Positions 1 through 11,160 of a stretch of 64,000 nucleotides of DNA are shown piece after piece (positions within the stretch are counted from its first letter, which is position 1; each line of letters starts with the position of its first letter). The notes under the pieces were generated by a model, which was not told the origin of the DNA, did no database searches, and saw only the letters and a list, made by a program, of their open reading frames with translations. This stretch comes from Homarus americanus (Eukaryota; Arthropoda; Malacostraca; Decapoda; Nephropidae). The stretch lies in contig NW_024754741.1 in the NCBI RefSeq assembly GCF_018991925.1, positions 303,929 through 367,928 of the forward strand, in the 5' to 3' direction. The translations under genes were made by a program, and so were the position numbers.

Positions 1-1799
1 GAGGTGAGCACTGTAGGGTGAGGGAGGATAAGCACTGTGTGTGGTGGGGAAGGATGAACTGCTGTGGTGAGGGGAGGTGAGACTCTGTTTGGTGAGGGAG
101 GGAGTGAGACACTGTATGGTGAGGGAGGGAGGTGGGCACTGTAGGGTGAGAGGAGGATGAACACTGTGTGGTGAGGGAGGATAGACACTGTGTGGTGAGG
201 GAGGTAGACACTGTTTGAGGGAGGGAGACACTGTATGGTGAGGGAGGGAGATGAGCACTGTTTGGTGAGGGAAGGAGATGAGCACTGTGGTGAGGGAGGA
301 GTGAGCACTGTGTGGGTGAGGGGGAGGTGAGCACTGTATGGTGAAGGGAGGAGGTGAGCACTGTATGGGTGAGGAGGGTGAGCACTGTGTGGTGAGGGAG
401 GGAGGTGAGCACTGTATGGTGAGGGGAGGGAGGTGAGCACTGTGTGGTGGAAGGAGAGGTGAGCACTGTGTGGTGAGGAGGGAGGTGAGGCTGTATGAGT
501 GGGGGAGGGAGGTGAGCACTGTGTGGGTGAAGGAGGTGGGCACTGTATGGTGAGGGAGGGAGGTGAGCACTGTGTGGTGGGGAGGTGGGCACTGTGTGGT
601 GAGGGGGGAGTGTGACACTGTATGGTGAGGGAGGGAGGTGAGCACTATGGTGAGGGAGGAGGTGAGCACTGTATGGTGAGGGAGGAGGTGAGCACTGTGT
701 GGTGAGGGAGGGAGGTGAGCACTGTATGGTGAGGGAGGAGGTGAGCACTGTATGGTGAGAGGGAGGGTGAGCACTGTGTGGGGTGAGGGAAGGAGGTGAG
801 CACTGTATGGGTGAGGGAGGGAGTGAGCACTGTGTGGTGGGGAAGGAGGGAGGTGGAGCACTGTGTGGTGAGGAGGAGGTGAGAGACTGTATGGTGAGGG
901 AGAGGTGGAGCACTGTGGTGAGGGAGGGTGAGCACTGTATGTGGTGAAGGAGGGAGGTGAGCACTGTGTGGGGGAGGGAGGTGGAAGCACTGTGTGGTGA
1001 GGGAGGGAGGTGAGCACTGTATGGTGAGGGGAGGGAGGTGAGCACTGTATGGTGAGGAGGGAGGTGAACACTGTATGGTGAGGGAGGGAGGTGGAGCACT
1101 GTTTGGTGAGGGAGGGAGGTGAGCACTGTTTGGTGAAGGAGGGAGGTGAGCACTGTATGGTGAGGGAGGGAGGTGAGCACTGTTTGGTGAGGGGGGGAGA
1201 GCACTGTGGGGTGTGAGGGAGGGAGGTGAGCACTGTATGGTGAGGGGGGAGGTGAGCACTGTTGGTGAGGGAGGTGAGCACTGTTTGGTGAGGGGAGGAG
1301 CACTGTATGGTGAGGGGAGGGAGGTGAGCACTGTGTGGTGAAGGAGGGAGGTGAGCACTGTGGTGAGGGAGGGAGGTGAGCACTGTTTGGTGAGGAGGGA
1401 GGAGCACTGTACGGTGAGGGAGGGAGGTGAGCACTGTATGGTGAGGGAGGGAGGTGAGCACTGTTTGGTGAGGGAGGGAGGTGAGCACTGTATGGTGAGG
1501 GAGGGAGGAGCACTGTTTGGTGAGGGAGGAGGTGAGCACTGTTTGGTGAGAGGGAGGAGTACATAGGGTGAGGGAGGGAGGTGGAAACTGTGTTGGTGAG
1601 GGAGGGAGACACTGTGTGGTGAGGGAGGGAGGTGAGCACTGTATGGTGAGGAGGGAGGTGAGCACTGTGAGGGAGGGAGGTGAACACTGTTTGGTGAGGG
1701 AGGGAGGTGAGCACTGTATGGTGAGGGAGGGAGGTGAGCACTGTTTGGTGAGGGAGGGAGGTGAGCACTGTACGGTGAGGGAGGGAGGTGAGCACTGTA
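1..1799. repeat. 27-bp G-rich minisatellite
   Basis: Tandem copies of a unit whose core reads GGTGAGGGAGGGAGGTGAGC, followed by ACTGTAT or ACTGTTT. The period is 27 bp in the regular part (about 1430-1800), and copies with 1-5 base indels fill the rest. There are roughly 65 copies, and the array continues beyond the left edge. The plus strand is almost pure purine plus T. Because 27 is a multiple of three, frames stay open on both strands (a 9-residue VREGGEHCM repeat on plus), but indels break them and no gene is implied. Confidence 0.97.
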
Positions 1800-1954
1800 A
1801 ACGTTATCCATCAGAAAGTGTTATCGTAAGTGACTCAGAAGAAATGTATAAACAACTTAAACATTAAACAAAAGATAATCATAAAGAAAAAGATAAACTA
1901 ATGCCTTGACCTTTAAGATGGCGTAATGGAGGATATAGAACTAAAAAAGGGAAG

Positions 1955-2168
1955 TTTAGGTTAGGTTAGGTTTAGGTAAGTTAGGTTGGGAAAGTTTTGT
2001 TAGGTTAGGGTAGGTTGGGTAAGTTAGGTAAGGTTAGAGGAGGTTAGGTTAAAATAGGTTATATTTGGTTAGGTTAAATTAGGTTAGGTTAAAATTGGTT
2101 AGGTTTCGTTAAGTTAAATTAGGTTAGGTTAAGTTATATTTGGTTAAGTTAAATTAGATTAGGTTGAG
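1955..2168. repeat. Degenerate TTAGG repeat tract
   Basis: A stretch dominated by AGGTTAGGTT with many variants (AGGTTAAATT, AGGTTATATTTGG). It matches the arthropod telomere pentamer TTAGG in the plus orientation but is strongly diverged, with irregular spacers. It is an old internal tract, not a functional telomere. Confidence 0.85.
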
Positions 2169-2435
2169 CTAGATAATGATGCAAAGTTTCCTCATTGAGA
2201 TTTGTTTTGACCTTAGCCTCTCGCCCACCTTTATCAGGGTTCAGTGTTTCTTCGCTGAGACGAGGTGGAAAATGTATGTTAGAGCACCGAGAAAGGCCCA
2301 AGGCGAGAAAATTATCTCTCTATGAAAGAAACGAGACATTAACGACGAGATATGTCTTCCTCGCTTTTATATACAGCCAACGTAATGACTCAGTGGGAGA
2401 GTGGGAACCAGAAACTCCATTAGATAAGGCATGTT
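2169..2435. other. No recognisable gene
   Basis: Mixed-composition sequence between the TTAGG tract and a GA-rich tract. An 80-codon frame (2195-2437) has no recognisable family features and is likely chance. Confidence 0.5.
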
Positions 2436-2672
2436 AAAGAGAGTGAAAGAGACAGAGACAGACAGAGAGAGAGAGAGAGAGTTAAGCTTAAAAGAGAGAG
2501 ACAGTCCTTCGGCAAGATAGACAGAGAGACACAGACTGAGAGACATACACCTAGAAATCCAGGACGATAGACAAAGAGGGACGCCATCAAGATAGACAAA
2601 TTCTCGAAGACAGACAGACAGAAACCCTGGAATATAGACAGAGAAAAAACAGAGTGATAAACAGACAGATTC
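2436..2672. repeat. GA/GACA-rich low-complexity tract
   Basis: Purine-rich plus strand with (GA)n, GACAGA and AGACAGACAGA motifs. It is a degenerate simple repeat interrupted by unique bases. Confidence 0.85.
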
Positions 2673-3770
2673 CTCGCTGCATAATTATACGTTAGAAATT
2701 AGCAATGGTTTTCTTAGATCATTAAAGACCACTGGCTACCTCCCCTGCCACTCTGCACAGTAATGAAATCAGTTACATTACAGCGGGTAAATAATAATGA
2801 TAATAATCGTAATAATAATACCCCTTTTTGTTCTTTTTCTCACCACTTCTTAGTTTATTTTGAAGAGTTTAAAACTTGAAACCATTATCATTCAAATCTT
2901 TCATAAAATGACTATCATTGAAACAATACTCGAGACACGCTTCACAGTTATACAAAGTGTGTCTGTATAGACATTTTACAAAAATATGCGAGTCAATATG
3001 GCGAATATTAATAACTCTGATATTACAATATATTCTCGGTAACATTATCGAAAACGGAATGACGTACTGCTAGAAGACTGTTTGAGAGCTTTATGGGTTC
3101 GAATACCGTAAGACGCCCATATCCATACCTAAGGTTGACTATGTATTGTGGTGATCTGTCGGTGTAATATCTGTAATTCTGTCCAAGTAATCAGATGGAA
3201 TGTCGATTTATAATGAGATGGTATCAAAGGTTAAGACAGAGTGGTATAATATAAAATATTGACTATATATTATGAATTCAGTGGGAGTATAGTGCAAAAA
3301 GGGGCAGTATAGATGATGATAATAAGAAGAAACCCATAAGGAATGAACTGATATGAAATCTTCCAAAGATGAAAATCCAGAAGACGAAGACGAAGAGAGA
3401 GAGAGAGAGAGGAGGCATCAGAATTCACCCCCGGTCTCTTCCCACAGTTTCGGGTTCAGGAGGTAATTGGTAGGTGCCACGCACACCAACAATCACCGCC
3501 TGTGTTGTGTCTAGTCCAGTATAATCCTGTAATAAGACTTCCATGTTTTTGTTACAGTAGTGGAGCTGTCACCATGAACCATTCCTGTTATTAAAGGATT
3601 CTCTACATCATATAAAGGAGTGCAGGGCCGAGGGATTTCTGTCCTAATGATCGCTGGTTCAATCAATACACCTATTCCACAGTTTATTTGACTGGCAATA
3701 AAGGTGCAGTGTCTGCTTCACTGTCTTTGTGTTCCGAGTGATTATTGTAGTCTAATTAATGCACACACAA
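2673..3770. other. AT-rich intergenic sequence, nothing recognised
   Basis: No long frame and no recognisable motif. It contains a short AAT-rich patch (about 2790-2820) and a short (GA)n (about 3396-3412). A GGTTCGAATACC-like string near 3098 resembles a tRNA B box but has no convincing A box. Confidence 0.5.
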
Positions 3771-3771
3771 C

Positions 3772-3804
<33 letters not shown>
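3771..3804. repeat. (AAT)n microsatellite
   Basis: About 11 uninterrupted AAT units. Confidence 0.95.
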
Positions 3805-3806
<2 letters not shown>

Positions 3807-3838
3807 AATAATTATAGCTATATTAACTGCAGTTCATG

Positions 3839-3856
3839 TATATATATATATATATA
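3839..3856. repeat. Short (TA)n microsatellite
   Basis: Nine TA units immediately before the tRNA-derived tandem array. Confidence 0.9.
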
Positions 3857-3865
3857 GTAATCAAA

Positions 3866-3942
3866 CCTCACCAGCAAGGAATCGAACCCTCGACCTACTG
3901 GGTGTGACTAGGGAACGCTTACCGGCTAGGCCACAAGGACAC
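3866..3942 (-). other. tRNA-like head, copy 1 (pol III promoter motifs)
   Basis: On the minus strand the sequence contains TGGCCTAGCCGG, which fits the tRNA A-box consensus TRGCNNAGYNGG, and about 40 bases later GGTTCGATTCC, a perfect B box. The acceptor stem does not pair convincingly, so this is a tRNA-derived promoter rather than a working tRNA gene. Confidence 0.7.
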
Positions 3943-4131
3943 TAAAAGCAGTTCTAGACTCTGTTATATTTCACACAAAGCCTGTTCATCGAGCTGATGG
4001 CGCCGTGAACCTCATTGGGAAACTGCCCGTGCCTCATTTTACCGAATCCAGCTGGTATGAAACGCGAGGTACATATATATACTTCATTTTTAGTCCATAT
4101 AACACGCGGACTTTGAACATATAATCAACAA

Positions 4132-4207
4132 CCTCACCAGCAAGGAATCGAACCCTCGACCTACTGGGTGGGACTAGGGAACGCTTACCGGCTAGGCCAC
4201 AAGTACA
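4132..4207 (-). other. tRNA-like head, copy 2
   Basis: Same A-box and B-box matches as copy 1, with small substitutions (GTGGGACT instead of GTGTGACT in the variable region, AAGTAC for AAGGAC). Confidence 0.7.
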
Positions 4208-4413
4208 CTAAAAGCAGTTCTAGACTCTGTTATATTTCACACTAAGCCTGTTCATCGAGCTGATGGCGCCGTGAACCTCATTGAAACTGCCCGTGCCTCG
4301 TATGTGGTGTCAGTAGCATTTTACCGAATCCAGCTGGTATGAAACGCGAGGTACATATATATACTTCATTTTTAGTCCATATAACACGCGGACTTTGAAC
4401 ATATAATCAACGA

Positions 4414-4489
4414 CCTCACCAGCAAGGAATCGAACCCTCGACCTACTGGGTGGGACTAGGGAACGCTTACTGGCTAGGCCACAAGGACA
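4414..4489 (-). other. tRNA-like head, copy 3
   Basis: Same structure as the other two heads. One change weakens the A box (CTGGCTAGG on plus, so CCTAGCCAG on minus). Confidence 0.65.
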
Positions 4490-4683
4490 CTAAAAGCAGT
4501 TCTAGACTCTGTTATATTTCACACAAAGCCTGTTCATCGAGCTGATGGCGCCGTGAACCTCATTGGGAAACTGCCCGTGCCTCTTATGTGGTGTCAGTAG
4601 AATTTTACCGAATCCAGCTGGTATGAAACGCGAGGTACATATATATACTTCATTTTTAGTCCATATAACACGCGGACTTTGAA

Positions 4684-4818
4684 CAGGCTTTGTGTGATAT
4701 AACAGAGTCTAAGAACTTCACTTTTAGTGTCCTTGTGGCTAGCCGGTAAATCTACCAACAAATCATCCATTCCCTGCTGGCTGGAATTGTTATTCTATGT
4801 TCTAAGTCCGCGTGTTAT
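4684..4818 (+). repeat. Inverted partial copy of the tRNA-derived unit
   Basis: At 4684 the array switches orientation: GAACAGGCTTTGTGTGA is the reverse complement of the TCACACAAAGCCTGTTC in the upstream units, and GTGTCCTTGTGGCTAGCCGG follows on the plus strand. The copy ends with the reverse complement of the unit's CCATATAACACGCGGACTT. The head is damaged (the B box is not intact). Confidence 0.8.
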
Positions 4819-4833
4819 ATGGACTAAAATAGA

Positions 4834-4867
<34 letters not shown>
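4834..4867. repeat. (TA)n microsatellite
   Basis: About 17 TA units between the inverted tRNA-derived copy and a fold-back element. Confidence 0.95.
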
Positions 4868-4869
<2 letters not shown>

Positions 4870-5000
4870 ATAAATCACACGGGGAAAAAGGGAAACAGCA
4901 AGACACCTTAGCTTTCGTCTCTGAAGATGTCTTGAATAAAGACGAAAGCTAAGGGTGCCCGTTGTTTCCTTTTCCCGTGTGATTTCATCAAGATTTATCT
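4868..5000. mobile_element. Fold-back element, family FB2, complete copy
   Basis: Left arm about 4872-4920 begins AAATCACACGGGG and ends TTAGCTTTCGTCT. Right arm about 4940-4985 is its reverse complement at about 80-85 % by eye (AGACGAAAGCTAAGG to CCCGTGTGATTT), with a 19-base loop. The downstream flank ATCAAGATTTATCTTATCC recurs in reverse orientation beside another copy at 39392-39450, which shows this is a dispersed element. No coding capacity. It is probably a non-autonomous DNA element or a hairpin SINE-like repeat; the class is not determined. Confidence 0.7.
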
Positions 5001-5031
5001 TATCCATTGTTTTCATTGTGGGATCTACATG

Positions 5032-6387
<1,356 letters not shown>

Positions 6388-6784
6388 GTGAACAGTGATG
6401 TGGCCGTGACTACTGTTAATGGGACAGTGGCAAATTAGTGATGGGGCACTGAGCACTAGTAATAGGGTAATGACCACTCGTAATGGGACCTGACCAGTTG
6501 GTGATGGGAGAGCCAACTAGTGATGGATCAGTGACCATCAAATTATGAGGCAGTGACCCACAAGTGTTTGGACAGTGACCGGCTAGTGATGGGACGGTGA
6601 CCAGCTAGTGATGGGACAGTGACCAAAAGTGATAGGACAGTGACCAGCTAGTGATGGGACAGTGGCCAGCTAGTTATGGCACCGTAACCAGCTAGTGATA
6701 GGACAGTGACCGGCTAGTGATGGGACAGTGACCAGCTAGTGATGGGACAGTGGCCAGCTAGTAATGGGACAGTGACCAGCTAGC
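6388..6784. repeat. 22-bp minisatellite
   Basis: Unit core AGTGATGGGACAGTGACCAG plus CT, about 18 copies. Copies at 6560-6784 are regular, and the left third (6388-6560) is diverged, with indels. This suggests the right side was amplified more recently. Confidence 0.93.
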
Positions 6785-7916
6785 CCCTGAAGAACCCTTA
6801 CACGGGTATAAATCGTAGACTCAGATTTTTAGAGCATCTTTAACAAGTTCTTACAACAATAATTTTTCCCTTAGTAAAGTATCGGTACCGAGTTCTCCAT
6901 TATCTATTTAATACACGTAAATGGACCCAGTTAAATGGCCTTCCAAGACACCAGTTAAGGAAGAAAACATAACTTACGAACCTTTGATAATAATAATTGT
7001 TTTATTCACTGATAAACCAAAACTGCCGAGTTGGTGGTCACAGGACAAAAGCCACATAGTTACGGGCATGATGTACGTTGATTGGTCAAAAACGATGTCA
7101 TCTTTTTATGCCGATGGCCCAATCAACGGACGTCATAAAGGGTGTGGAGCAAACAAGACAGATACAGGTACAGTACAGGTATGGTATGTGGTGGTGGTGG
7201 TGTGTGATTGATTGTAGTGGGTGGCTGGTGGTGGTAGTGAATGACTGGTATTGGTTGACTAGTAGTAGAAGTGAGTGACTGAGAGTGGTAATGGGGATAA
7301 TATCTCCCTTCTGTTGTTGCTATAGGCCAGAAGACATTGCTCATAGTTAACCCGACCTGTCTGTGTGGCTGATCGGTGTCCAATAGTACTACCTATTTCT
7401 TAGAACTCTTTACATTTTTTCTTGTCTATATTTTGGGGGAATTTTCTTTGATGTGTAATTTTTTTCTGTCAGGAGTTAAATTTTCATATACTGGAATAAT
7501 TTTTTTAAACTTTCTGTATGTTTAAACCTTTTATATATATTCTGTAAGTTCTGATAGTGGTAAAGTGCCCCCCAAACATAGAAAATATATAATAAAGTGG
7601 CCATAAACGTGTTCTCCTTCATGGTTCTCTCTCTTATACGACGAAATTTACGCAAAAAAGTAAATTACTGAAGTTATATATTCATTATTTAGATACCACT
7701 CAATTATGACACTACTCTGGTATGCCATGTTGTTGGAATATTAAACAACGGCTCCTTCCTGTTTGGTGAAGGATAGGTTTCTACCAGGAACGTCTTTCAT
7801 GAATTATTGTCAGTATGAGATGGATCGTATATGAAATTTTACGTTACATTGGCTTTACACGAGTGATCCAGGTACTTTGAAAGCTGTCAGGTCTGGATAA
7901 TCAGTTATATATAGAA
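6785..7916. other. Intergenic sequence with GT-rich patch
   Basis: No gene recognised. A TGGTGG/GTAGTG-rich low-complexity patch lies at about 7180-7290. The rest is AT-rich unique sequence. Confidence 0.5.
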
Positions 7917-8110
7917 GGAGTCACAGAAAAATGTGTACACACTGCCTTACAGATTTTCGTGGACATCGCGGGTATCTTTGTTATAAAACAGGAGCGTTGT
8001 CCTCAATTGTGGGAGACAAGTAAGGATAATGTTGCGGTTATAATAGAAGCATTCATGTTATATCCACGAAAATCTATAAGGCAGTGTGTGTACATTTTTC
8101 GGAGACACCT
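7917..8110. mobile_element. Fold-back MITE-like element, family FB1, copy 1
   Basis: Ends pair as AGGAGTCACAGAAAAATG and CATTTTTCGGAGACACCT. The arms continue inward with GTACACACTGCCTTACAGAT, the GATTTTCGTGG block and the TTGTCCTC/TTGTGGGAGA block, and are about 80 % complementary. Length is about 194 bp and there is no coding capacity. At least five further copies occur in the window (26211, 40461, 50349, 53541, 57049). The structure is that of a short inverted-repeat non-autonomous DNA transposon. Confidence 0.75.
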
Positions 8111-8803
8111 ATTTTGAAGGTCATTTACTATTTAATCAATTTATCAGAAGGCATTGACAGTGATGGAAGGTAAGAGAATTTAATCTTTGATTATATAACA
8201 AAAACCTATAGTTCTTATACATATTTAGACACTAACTAATGCAAACATAAAGCAAAAAAATCGTTAAAGATACACTGTATGACTTATTAACCAATCTTAA
8301 TGTAAGAATTCGTGATTTTACAGCTGAAACGTGTATAGTTTCCTCTAAAAGACTATGTTATATTTAACAAACCCAAGGCCTCTACATTCCCTATCTTCTT
8401 AATACAAGCGAATATAAAGGTGATAACAAATAATTTCAAACTTACCCAAACCATCAAAGACTAACATTAAAGAGGACACGTTTTAAATAAGTTACGAAGA
8501 CAATTAGAAGAAGATATATTGAAGCAACGATCCTATCAACGTTACTCCAGCTTATCTCCCGTTGTTACATTACATCTCACTGCCTGTCTGTAAGGTTAAC
8601 AGTGACTATAATTAATATTATAACTTTATTAAAACAGGTAACACGACAGGTAAATATCGACGTTGACGTTATACTGTTACTGGTTAAGTTACTCGTCTTC
8701 GCCCGGGTGGAGGGAAAAGATATACTGCACGACCACCCGTTAGGACATTCGCACCTCCCTACCAAATATCAGCTCTATCTTCATAGCCGTGGAAACGGCT
8801 AAG
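8111..8803. other. AT-rich intergenic sequence, nothing recognised
   Basis: Unique-looking sequence. Frames of 60-66 codons near 8577-8802 lie opposite each other and lack family features. Confidence 0.5.
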
Positions 8804-8837
8804 GGCGCGCGCGCGCACACACACACACACACACACA
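8804..8837. repeat. (GC)n(CA)n compound microsatellite
   Basis: Six GC units followed by about 11 CA units, then TATA. Confidence 0.95.
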
Positions 8838-8917
8838 TATAGGGCAAAAAATTATCTCTGATATTATTCACAAAGGGAAAACATTGAACAAATCCCCACA
8901 GGTTGTGACAAGTTTTC

Positions 8918-8919
<2 letters not shown>

Positions 8920-8956
<37 letters not shown>
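8920..8956. repeat. (GT)n microsatellite
   Basis: About 18 GT units. It is complementary to the (CA)n at 8816-8837 about 80 bases away, so the two could pair. Confidence 0.95.
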
Positions 8957-8957
<1 letters not shown>

Positions 8958-9132
8958 GTCCTTAAGGAAATTATAAGCGACCCAGCAACATATATTACGA
9001 CTGATTAGTAAGTCACCAGAAGTATTACCTCTAGGAGATGACTGAAGTATACTGTACACTGGGCAGAATAAGATACGTTTCATCATAGTCTTGAGTTAAT
9101 CTGTCCGATGAAGTACCGATGAGTATCAAGTG

Positions 9133-9266
9133 CAGTGAAACCTCTGTTTAACGGACTGTATGGAGAGGAAAGTCAGTTATATTGAGGGTCCGTTAGATAA
9201 GAAACCATCATCTAATGAGAACTATACAAAGGTCCGTTATATCGAAGGTCTGTTAAATGTGAATCC
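9133..9266 (+). mobile_element. Possible pogo/Tigger-like DNA transposon end fragment
   Basis: Begins CAGTGAAACCTCTGTTTAAC and then repeats GGTCCGTTATAT/GGTCTGTTAAAT motifs. CAGTGAAACCTC followed by AACGGAC is the style of terminal repeats in Tigger/pogo-like elements; this is recalled knowledge, not searched. A related fragment lies at 28880-28975. No transposase and no opposite end are visible. Confidence 0.4.
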
Positions 9267-9745
9267 ACAGACCTAACTTTCAAGATATACATAAAAATAG
9301 TGGACACGTCACCTGTAGATCTTGTGATGACCAATGCCTGTTATAACTTATAATTCATCTACTTTTTTATATATATGAAATATTAAGCAAACTAGAATCA
9401 AAAATAGGAAAATGTAGGTATAAATTTTCTCAGTGTGTTGTTTGGGAAGGCTCTCGAGGCATAAAACACCTTCAGCCCTTATTTATGCCTTCAAGTAATC
9501 TTAATAACATCAGACTCTCTATGAAGAAAAACTACAAACACTTCTTGATGTACTAAGAGTCATCACTCCTTTCTGTGAGCATCTGTTGATTCTCTAACAT
9601 TAAAGGTTTGTTGCTTCCCCTGGATAACATTTCTTCACGTACACTAATGATATTCCTTTAAATCAACTCACCTTCAGTCTAATCAAGCGATTAATTGCTT
9701 TTTCTCATGTTGTTCGATTCCTGGTTTATTGGATGCATTTATAGC
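9267..9745. other. Intergenic sequence, nothing recognised
   Basis: AT-rich and unique by eye. Confidence 0.5.
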
Positions 9746-9996
9746 GGAGGGACGGGCGGGAAAACAGACGGAAGGACGGATGGGGAGACAGACGAGAGAA
9801 GCACGGGGAGACAAGTGGAGCGAAGGACGGGGAGACAGACGAGAGAAACACGGGAAGACAAGCAGAGCGAAGGACAGGGAGACAGGCGGAGGTACGGACG
9901 GGGAGGCAGACGGAGGGACGGAAGGGGAGACAGACGGAAGGACGGACGGGGAGACAAACGGAAGGACGGACGAAGAGACAGACGAACAAGAGAAAA
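9746..9996. repeat. 24-bp purine-rich minisatellite
   Basis: About 10 copies of a unit with core GGGGAGACAGACGGAAGGAC. Copies vary by substitution rather than indel, so frames stay open (GDRRKDGR-type on plus, serine/proline-rich on minus). These are repeat translations, not genes. Confidence 0.93.
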
Positions 9997-10429
9997 ACAT
10001 TTAACGTTCCCCGGTAATGGCATTTAATCCCACTTAAGAGATTCCAATATATTCAACACCCTGTTCCAATATTATAAAGTAATTAAAAATACATTTGTGT
10101 CTTTAAAAGCTACAAAAATATTGTTTTATACAGGATGGTATCAGTGTCACAAAGGCGAGCTAAATGTGGGTGAAAATAATGCCATCTGGACCTTGAACGT
10201 TAGGTTTGATTTTGTGTGCAGTTCCAGGCGATGATGAATGTTATTGTCACAATGTTTTAGTGCGCTTTAACTGTTAGAGTCACACAATAAAATTTGAAGT
10301 TTGCTCTGAGAAGTAACCAGTGTGTTGGTATGTTATCATCTGGTTGCCACCACAAGCTATCCGGGAGTCTTCAACCATTCGTGTTCAATATCTCAGCAAC
10401 CAGTTTTATTTTTTTTTGTTAATTATTAA

Positions 10430-10483
10430 GGGTAGGTTGGGCTAAGTTACTGATTATAATCAGTAACTTAGCCCAACCTACCC
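10430..10483. repeat. Perfect 54-bp palindrome
   Basis: Left arm 10430-10456 starts GGGTAGGTTGGGCTAAG and ends GATTA. Right arm 10457-10483 is its exact reverse complement with no spacer. Just outside, TTAATTATTAA on the left faces TTAACTAA on the right after a short CCTAACCTA-containing insertion. It can extrude as a cruciform. Confidence 0.95.
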
Positions 10484-10744
10484 TAACCTACCCTTAACTA
10501 AACGAGATATGTGGTTGCACTTGAGAAAAAACGAATAAAAATGGAAAGTTAATCTTGTCTCCACGTATTTCAGTGCTTTACTAACCAAGATCTTTAAGCA
10601 AGTCTTCTAAGTGAACCCAGAGAGGAGTCAACTACTATAAAAACAATTACAGAAAGGATTTATACCTTTAAGGGAACTTAAGATCAAACATTAAGAGAGA
10701 ATGGTAACGTAACCTTTAGGAGAAATATATAGAACCTTGAATTT

Positions 10745-10747
<3 letters not shown>

Positions 10748-10824
<77 letters not shown>
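10748..10824. repeat. (GA)n microsatellite
   Basis: About 38 GA units, uninterrupted. Confidence 0.98.
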
Positions 10825-10826
<2 letters not shown>

Positions 10827-10904
10827 ATGACGCTGGCTTTGCCTATTAATAAAGATAGAATATTCATAAAGGAACTTTTCCAATAACCCTAAGAATCATA
10901 TGGT

Positions 10905-11160
10905 TCCATAATCAGGTCTACGCCACACGCACCTCTCACACCCGCTACACTCAGGTTTACACTCGCACTTCTCACACCCTCTACACTCAGGTCAACACAC
11001 TCATCTCTCACACCCGCTACACTCAGGTCGATACACTCATCTCTCACACCCGCTACACTCAGATTTACACTCGCACTTCTCACACCCTCTACACTCAGGT
11101 CAACACACTCATATCTCACACCTATAACACTCAGGTCTATACTCGCACTTTTCACACATT
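10905..11160. repeat. 36-bp minisatellite with a higher-order pattern
   Basis: Seven copies of a 36-bp unit with CTACACTCAGGT and CTCACACCC blocks. Two unit types alternate (TTTACACTCGCACTTCT and CAACACACTCATCTCT), and the pair at units 2-3 recurs at units 5-6, so a 108-bp higher-order period is suggested. A minus-strand frame of 12-residue repeats is a by-product. Confidence 0.9.

Larger units (their letters stand above)
3861..4683 (-). repeat. Tandem array of tRNA-derived repeat units
   Basis: Three head-to-tail copies, with the anchor CCAGCAAGGAATCGAACC at 3871, 4137 and 4419, so periods of 266 and 282 bp. Each unit carries a tRNA-like head readable on the minus strand, then a body with CACACAAAGCCTGTTC and GATGGCGCCGTGAACCTC, then GTATGAAACGCGAGGTAC and a TA-rich linker. 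Copies are more than 90 % alike by eye; the second lacks a GGG near 4282, and the first lacks a segment of about 18 bp. Tandem SINE-like units of this kind could come from a SINE turned satellite. A related array lies at 63397-64000. Confidence 0.85.

Noticed and set aside
645..1867. Open frames of 71-388 codons across the 27-bp array on both strands
   Set aside because: They are translations of the tandem unit and change frame wherever the unit gains or loses a base; no start context, domain or codon bias.
2195..2437. An 80-codon frame between the TTAGG and GA tracts
   Set aside because: No signal peptide, domain or splice context; length fits chance.
3085..3120. GGTTCGAATACC, a possible tRNA B box
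   Set aside because: No A box at the right distance and no cloverleaf pairing.
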